DNA from: Phellopilus nigrolimitatus
Taxonomy: Eukaryota > Basidiomycota > Agaricomycetes > Hymenochaetales > Hymenochaetaceae
NCBI GenBank assembly: GCA_021029095.1
Contig: JAJOHG010000005.1
Coordinates: 310,001 to 374,000 of the forward strand
Reading direction: 5' to 3'
Length of the DNA: 64,000 bases
A program made the position numbers and the translations under genes. Below are positions 57,901 to 64,000 of this stretch, one piece after another. How positions within the stretch are numbered: the stretch's first letter is position 1; every line of letters begins with the position of its first letter. The notes under the pieces are model-generated. The model searched no databases. It saw nothing but the letters and a program-made list of their open reading frames with translations, and was not told the DNA's origin.

Positions 57901-60824
57901 TCAATCTTCGTCCTCTTCCTCCATCTCACCACCCTCGACGAGCACCTCGCCTCTTATGTACTCGATACCACCGTACGGCACCTTGGCTTTCAAGAACTGG
58001 CCCGCAAGCCAATCTATACGACAAAGCCCAGACGCCGTTGCAGATGCTAAAAGAGGCGCCCGCGCGAGACCTCCACCGTTGTTCCACGCTACACGAGTCA
58101 CGGAGACCTCTGGTGACCATGCACCTGTATTAGGTATTGTGGGCACATTGTCGTCTTTTTTGCTCTTTTTCTTTCCAGAAGTAGATCTATCTGGCACTTC
58201 CTGTACGTGCGTTTTTTTCTTAAGTCCCTAGTTGACATACGAATTCGTTAAGGCTGTACCTGCGGGAGGAATTGCTCCAGCATTCTGTATTCGCCCGTCT
58301 TTCTGTTATAGTCCAAATGGAAGATTTTGTAATATAAGAACGGCTGAAAGTAAAGCAATCTAGTAAGTCTTCCATGAAAACATGTTACATTGAATATTCA
58401 TACCATGCTTGCGCTTCTCCTTGTGGATTTCAGCAAGTTTGTGGTTAGGACAGACCCATCAGCAGAGCCGATGGCTAGATGAGGATGATAGTCTGACGAG
58501 TGTAAGCTCTGTACATAAAGCGTGAGTGGAGCAGAGACAGTGACATTAGTTATATACCCAGATTGGACCTCCAGCCTCAAGCAGAAGATGGCCTCGTGCA
58601 AGAATGCTCGGAGACAAAGTGAAAGTCTTGACAACATTTTCGAGGTCGATGGTGATTATACCCACAGCGTATGGCGCAAATGACATAGCTAAGACGACAT
58701 CTATGTCCGAGAAGAAAATCAGCGAAGTTGCTGGCGCTGTTGTCGAGAGACCGACCTCGAGTTCTGTTCACAATATTGCCACATCCCTCTCTCAGGTCAG
58801 TCAGAATTTCACAGCCATCGTAGCCACCGCTGGCAATCATGCACGGATCTTCTGCAGTCTTAAGGACGCCATCCGCTGATGCCCTGGGCTGGCGCACCCA
58901 TTGAAGTGAGCGAACAGCTGACTGATGAACTGAAATATAATGTGTTGGAAGAATGTCTGCTTTCATTTCGTAAGTAAATTCAAAAGATATGTTAGAACTT
59001 CCGATACCTCGCATGGATTTCTCGTGCATGAGCGCTTCTTTGAGATTATAAACTGCAATTGACCCTGTACAAGATTTTAGAGTGTCCCAAGATAAATAGT
59101 ATCAACTGCTCACCATTCGTACAACCGACAGCTAGACTCTCGCTATTTGCCCAGTCCAAAGTCCAGATGCTTGTTTCTTCTAACTCTATGCAAATAGTGG
59201 GACTTATACTAACTAAAGGAGCGAAGTCAGATGTCACTCATTGCATCGAGGAATGGATGTGTTACCATAGACTGGACTTTCCATCGTTTTAGTACGCAAA
59301 TCTTCCGGATCAGGGACAACAAAAATTGACAGAGAGCCATCCTCGAATGAGCCGGCCAGAAGGCCGAGCTTTCTGGTATTGTTCGAGCTGGCGTATGACC
59401 ACTGTATTGGAAGGGACGAATACGTACTAAGACAATCAAGGCAAATCGAATTTGAAAACTGCTCACTGAGTCGTGCGAGGGAAGGGGGCACCATTTTATC
59501 TCTAGAGCAGGTCCGCAGTCGATGCACAATACCATTTCACATTTAGTCTCCCCGAAGTCTTCACCATGTTTAGTGGCTCTTTCCTTTCCTTTTTCAGATC
59601 TACTCGTATTGGAAACGTCGTCTTGAGAAGACGGACTAGGGCCGAAGCTCCAGATCTGGATGCAGGCTGGAGATGGAGCAGAGCATTTGACTCCAATGCC
59701 AGGCGCATGGGATTTTGAAGGCAGAGGTGCGATGGCGATATATTGTGTGTACGAACGATCTTAAAACCACTATATGTGAGCAAGGAAGTATATGGACGGG
59801 CGATAGGATATGATAATACTGACGAGGATGGTCTTCGACATAGATGGGACACCAGTCGAGTCCCCATACAGGTCCTCCGGCGTTGAATACATGTGCCTCA
59901 GATCCAAGGGTATGTTCAGCTATCTCACTGAAATTAGCAATATAATAAGAAGACAGAGATCTGGTGGCATACACATTCTGAAACTGTCGAATGTCTTCAA
60001 ATCCTTCTGGATTTGCTTGCCTGGGAGTCCGAAAAAACACTTCATCGACGGCGAAGTAGAATCAGACGGGAGGTAGATTTCAGCTTCTCTGTTATGCACA
60101 ATAAATCATCTATTATTCAAAGTATAGTTACTTATACATACTGTCCGTCGATAATCTTCAAACCCTCGTCTACCTTCACATTCCCATGAACTTTTGGCCT
60201 TCGCGTGGCCTCCGTCTCAGTGAATCCGTCCGCCACGACCTGTGATTCCCTCCACCAGGACCTATCCTCCATAAAGTCCCATACGGGCCCTCGTCCAACA
60301 CTATGACCGCAGGCCTTGCTGAACCTATCTGATACGGCTTTGTTGAATGCCCAATTGTTTGTTGAACACGTCTTTGACTGTCCAAAAGGATTCGGCGGTT
60401 GTACAAGCCGTTCGACGCGAGCAGCACGGAAGTATAAAGGAGTAGTGCGATGTCTGTGATCTGAAGCGGGCATTGTGAGCGCATGTTGCTGTCTATTCCC
60501 TGACCTTGAAAGTACAGCACTCAAAGCAGGTGGCCGTCGAAGCGAGCTTTTAGAAGGCTTTGCCTTGAATTTTCCTTTACTGAACGCGTCTTGAACTACG
60601 AGCACGTCATCATCGCCGTCGTCTAAAGGTGCGTTTCCTTGAGACGAAGCGTCGTCAACATCATCCTCGCCTTCTGCATCGTCTTCGTTCTCTCCTTGAT
60701 TGTCGGGCGGGCGGAAATCGTCGCTGCTCGACCCGTCGTCAACGGGTGCTTCGTCATCGGAGCCAGGAGCGAGAGCGGTAGAATAGCTAGGGCGCGCTTT
60801 ACGAGGCCGAAGTTCTCTTGCCAT
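57901..60824 (-). CDS. WD40 protein, TFIIIC subunit 6-like (Sfc6/GTF3C2)
   Basis: The N-terminus MARELRPRKARPSYS leads into a long acidic segment (EDDAEGEDDVDDASS), then FRAARVERLVQPPNPFG and GPVWDFMEDRSWWRES. The WD40 part includes NAGGPVWGLDWCPIYVED, CIDCGPALEIKWCPLP, LLAGSFEDGSLSIFVVPDP, SIWTLDWANSESLAVGCTNG and SVHQSAVRSLQWVRQP. The C-terminus ends ASATASGLCRIDWLAGQFLK and an acidic EEEDED. The acidic N-terminus plus GGPVWGLDWCP repeat match TFIIIC subunit 6, which helps recruit RNA polymerase III to tRNA genes. About ten introns are present; not all were placed exactly. It is divergent from mL54 across 136 bp. Confidence 0.72.
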
Positions 60825-60960
60825 TGGTGTAACGACAACGCGTCCAGGTCCGGGACCCGGATCGTAACGTGTCACAGCAAACCGTCGGATTATGTAATGA
60901 TTCACCTTTCTAGACTTGCTTTTCCGGCCTCAACTCGAGTCTTTCACAACAATCTATGCG

Positions 60961-61396
60961 ATGCGCTGTTTTCTAAACGTATCCAGAGCTGTACTCAAAA
61001 AACCTACTCCAAACAGAACGCGTACCTCTACGCGTTTCTTTAGCGCAAACGCTCAGAACGTCGAAGTTGCCAAAGACGCGAGCAATCCGAAACCGAAGGG
61101 TGCTGAATGCAAGTGATATATTTCCTTGCTATGTTTTCACTGAAGCTCATTCTTTTAACTCAGCGATATCTCTTTCGTCATGTCCTGAAAACACCGTCCT
61201 GACAGGCCTCAACTACCTAAAGGGCCAGACACCGGTTCTTGCTCTGAAGGACGATGAGTATCCGGCGTGGCTATGGGATCTGCTGAAGCCCAAAGTCTTC
61301 CCGGATGATGGTCCCGGAGGAAAAGGAGAGAAGATGCGGCTGCGTGCAGCGAACAGACAACGGATAAAGGAGCAGAACTTTTTGAAGACCCAGTAG
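60961..61396 (+). CDS. MRPL37: Mitochondrial large-subunit ribosomal protein mL54 (yeast Mrpl37)
   Basis: Two exons (60961-61099 and 61164-61396) give 123 residues. The presequence MRCFLNVSRAVLKKPTPNRT is basic. The mature part has the conserved block CPENTVLTGLNYLKGQTPV, then EYPAWLWDLLKPK, followed by the basic tail LRAANRQRIKEQNFLKTQ. The intron (donor G/GTGCTG) removes a segment whose retention would break the frame. It is part of the mitoribosome 60S-equivalent subunit. Confidence 0.88.
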
Positions 61397-61878
61397 CGTC
61401 TTCAAGAAGGGAGATTGTTTAGGACTCGATGGATTACATCGTACGTCCACAGACTTATTTGCTAGCGAATGTTATTGAGTGTCGTATTTTATTCAGACAT
61501 TTTAATAATCATCACATAGTACCAATTCTCGCCCGCTGTCGTTCGCGGTGTAACATTTACAATCGACAGCAATTTGACTCCTTTGCAACGCACTGGGTTT
61601 GTTATCGACAGGCTTTTTCTTAAACATCGCAACATTCACAACATTTAAAATAGCCTCCGTGTTTCCCCGAGCTATTTGTGGGAAGGTAACCGAAAATGCA
61701 AAGCAAATAAATAGCAGGCGTGCATGACATTAAGACGATCTGTGCTATATGATACAATCATGTATGAGACAAGAATCCAAGAAAATCATATACAGGTCTC
61801 TACAGTCCCAGGACCACATACTCACATACATGTAAGTCCCGAAATCTAAATATCCGTGCATTGCGAAAGATGGACTTG
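61397..61878. other. Convergent gap, no gene seen
   Basis: About 480 bp of A/T-rich 3' sequence between mL54 and the choline-transporter-like gene. Confidence 0.45.
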
Positions 61879-64000
61879 CTATACAAAGTCAAGTCCCAGC
61901 ATCATCGACCCTTCGCTCCCTTGGCTCTCTTCGAGATCTCTTGAACTCTCCAAGAGAGGATGTACGGGATTTCGGACAGCCGATCGAGGAGCATGCTGGG
62001 TCTGCTCAGTCGACTGCTTCATCGGTATATCTTCGTCACTAGGTTCTGACGAAGGCTGATATGGGGACGGCGATCGGGCACGAATCATTGGGGGCTGGGG
62101 TGGGCGCCCCGGTATATGAGGACGTCCGTGTGGCCGCTCTTGGCCTCGGCCTGGGGTCTGCCATTCGAACTGAAGACGCGTTCATGAGTGTGCCACAACA
62201 GAACCTGTATTGATTACATACAGCAGAGAAGACTTCCTCTTGGTGCATTTCACCGACATCACGATCAATGCAGTAACACATGTAAAGTGTGTCTGCGCTA
62301 ATTAGATGGAAACATGTTAGTTTGCGTGTTAGCAAGAGAAAAGATAGATCCATACGTGTCTTCGACGAGACCGACACAAAACTTCCCGACGAGAGCCGTC
62401 ACGCCCCCAGCCAACAACGCTGCCATAGGAGCATATCCCGGCGCTCCCAGCGTGTGCGCTACGAATAGATACGCACTCAACGCAAAGGGGAGTGTAAGTG
62501 TCAACGGTGTTATTGTTAAAATAGCCAGCGATGCTAGATGGTGGTTAAAATAAATTCTACAATCGCGAATACAAACGAGCCAGACTTACGATCTATCCCA
62601 GTTCGTCGATATTTCACCTTCCCACTTGAGTTCATTACGGCAGCCGTTAAAACGCGAGCCCGTCTTGCACTTGGGAAAAAAGCGTCCCCTGTCAAGCCTG
62701 TATACACAAGCGCAAGCGTGCTAAGGGCCCCAGTCATATTTCCCAACATGTTCAAGGGAAGTGTGAGCCAAGGTAAAAGCGGCATGGGAGCTCTTCGCAG
62801 AAGTCCAGCGGTGAGTGTTAGGATGCGAACGCCGGTAAGCAAAAGCGCAGACAGCGCAACTGAGCCAAGCGACGTATCAGCAGACCTGTAGAGCGCGGCA
62901 TGGATTCGAAAGGTATCGAAAGGAGGTGGTACTGGCGATTCAAGTCTAAAATTCCGCAGGGCGATCAGAGAGATTTACCAGAATTGTCTTTCGAGAAACT
63001 TACGGGCTGAAGTACCACGCACCAATAACAGCTGCACAAGTCGTCCGTAGTATCCCGCGCACAACTCCCCAGCTCCAAAGCCATACAGAAACTGTTCCTA
63101 CGATCGCCCACCCTGCCCAACTTTTGACATGCCATTCCCAAGTACTGCCAGCTGCAGCAGTAGAATATCCGATGAGAAGAAGTCGAAAGGAGAGGGTCAA
63201 GAAGGGGATGGAACCAAGCAGTGCGAGCAATAAAAGCAAAGGAGATAAGGCTAGCAAGAATGGATTGGAAATAAGAAGTGAAGTCGAAAGAGTAAGAATA
63301 GCTGAAGTGGTGTGGAGTTCTTCTTGGAGGTGCATCAAGCGACGAGCTGTGAATATAGCGAGGATGAGAGGAATGAGAGAAAACAAACGAAGCCTTATAT
63401 ATAGTATTAGTACCATCTCAAATTTGTGCTTGAATTTGTGCTCACCCGACCGTTTCCCCCCATGATGGTTCTATCCCCTCTTCCCACATGAAACTCCCAA
63501 CAAATGCCCAGATAGCTGAAATGAATAGAGCAACTGGAATAAACACGGAGGTGGCGAACATCACAGGCTTTACAAATATTCTTAAAAGCATGATATGAAC
63601 GTAGGACACGCTAGCACTCAGGAAAGTTAAGATCGTCAAGAGCGGTATTGTATGCAGCAGAGTCGTATAAGGTAGTACAGTACCTCTAGGCGCAGAACGT
63701 GGAGAAGAGGTCGTGAAGAGGATGATAAACGACCCAATAACGCACGCAGTGACACTTCCGAGCCAAGCCGCTGTCCAGTGATAATCTTTGTGGATGACTC
63801 GTCCGCGGGAGTGCGGCCGAGGATCAGGTAAAGAAAAAACGTCAACCGGTCTGGTTACTCCGTCACGAGGCAGGAGAGACTCGGTGAGCTGGTTTTCTTG
63901 CCAATTCTGAGCTGTCCGAGCAGGTCGTGTGGCGGATATAAGGAGATCGGGAGGGGGAACGCCAGAGTCGGATGAAGAATCGGATGGTGGGCTTGGGGTG
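61879..64000 (-). CDS. Choline-transporter-like (CTL/Pns1) membrane protein, 5' end beyond window
   Basis: The frame is open at the right edge without an ATG, so the N-terminus lies outside. Visible N-terminal residues are hydrophilic (PDPRPHSRGRVIHKDYHW), then about ten hydrophobic segments follow: AWLGSVTACVIGSFIILF, TILTFLSASVSYVHIMLL, LRLFSLIPLILAIF, WAGWAIVGTVSVWLWSWGVV, LLPWLTLPLNMLGNM, APMAALLAGGVTALVGKFCV and others. The block DTLYMCYCIDRDVGEMHQEE near the C-terminus is characteristic of the CTL/SLC44 family. The tail is Pro/Ser/Glu-rich. The family moves choline or related amines across plasma or organelle membranes. Yeast Pns1 has no clear choline activity, so the function is tentative. 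Confidence 0.82.

Overview
The window looks like gene-dense nuclear DNA from a filamentous basidiomycete, probably an Agaricomycete. Nearly every gene is cut by short introns of about 45-110 bases with GT-AG borders. The proteins are typically fungal (Ypt1, eIF4A, ATP synthase epsilon, Hel2, Zn2Cys6 regulators, a slicer Argonaute). Genes sit on both strands with 0.1-1.4 kb gaps. I saw no transposon, CRISPR array, rRNA or tRNA. All assignments come from reading translated exons and splice signals by eye. No database search was possible.

The first 4.6 kb is strikingly GC-rich and holds the 3' end of one gene, a small unknown gene and a long Arg/Asp/Glu/Ser/Pro-rich gene. From about 5.2 to 20.9 kb lies the most interesting part: an apparent catabolic cluster for hydantoins or N-carbamoyl-D-amino acids. 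In order it has an Asp/Glu/hydantoin racemase (-), an unknown gene (+), an NCS1 nucleobase/hydantoin-type permease (-), a dihydropyrimidinase/hydantoinase (+), a Zn2Cys6 regulator (-), an N-carbamoyl-D-amino-acid hydrolase (-) and a D-amino-acid oxidase (+). Together these could import a 5-substituted hydantoin, racemise it, open the ring, remove the carbamoyl group and oxidise the D-amino acid to a 2-oxo acid and ammonium. This is a eukaryotic counterpart of bacterial hyu operons. The permease and hydantoinase share a 728-bp divergent promoter. It holds a 32-bp near-perfect palindrome flanked by GATA motifs, a good candidate operator. The carbamoylase and oxidase share a second divergent promoter of 362 bp with a CGG-N5-CCG site.

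Beyond the cluster come Argonaute (21.7-25.6 kb), YPT1, a membrane-anchored aspartic protease, a zinc-ribbon protein, an MFS monocarboxylate-type transporter, eIF4A, a dual-specificity phosphatase, a Rab with an altered switch II, ATP15, cytochrome oxidase subunit IV, a Ubp3-type deubiquitinase, a Gln-rich coiled-coil protein and a long coiled-coil protein. From 50.6 to 53.4 kb two Doc/Fic-domain paralogues flank a decayed alpha/beta hydrolase and a small putative mitochondrial protein. The rest holds HEL2, a small Zn2Cys6 protein, a TFIIIC WD40 subunit, mitochondrial ribosomal protein mL54, and the 3' part of a choline-transporter-like gene that runs off the right edge.
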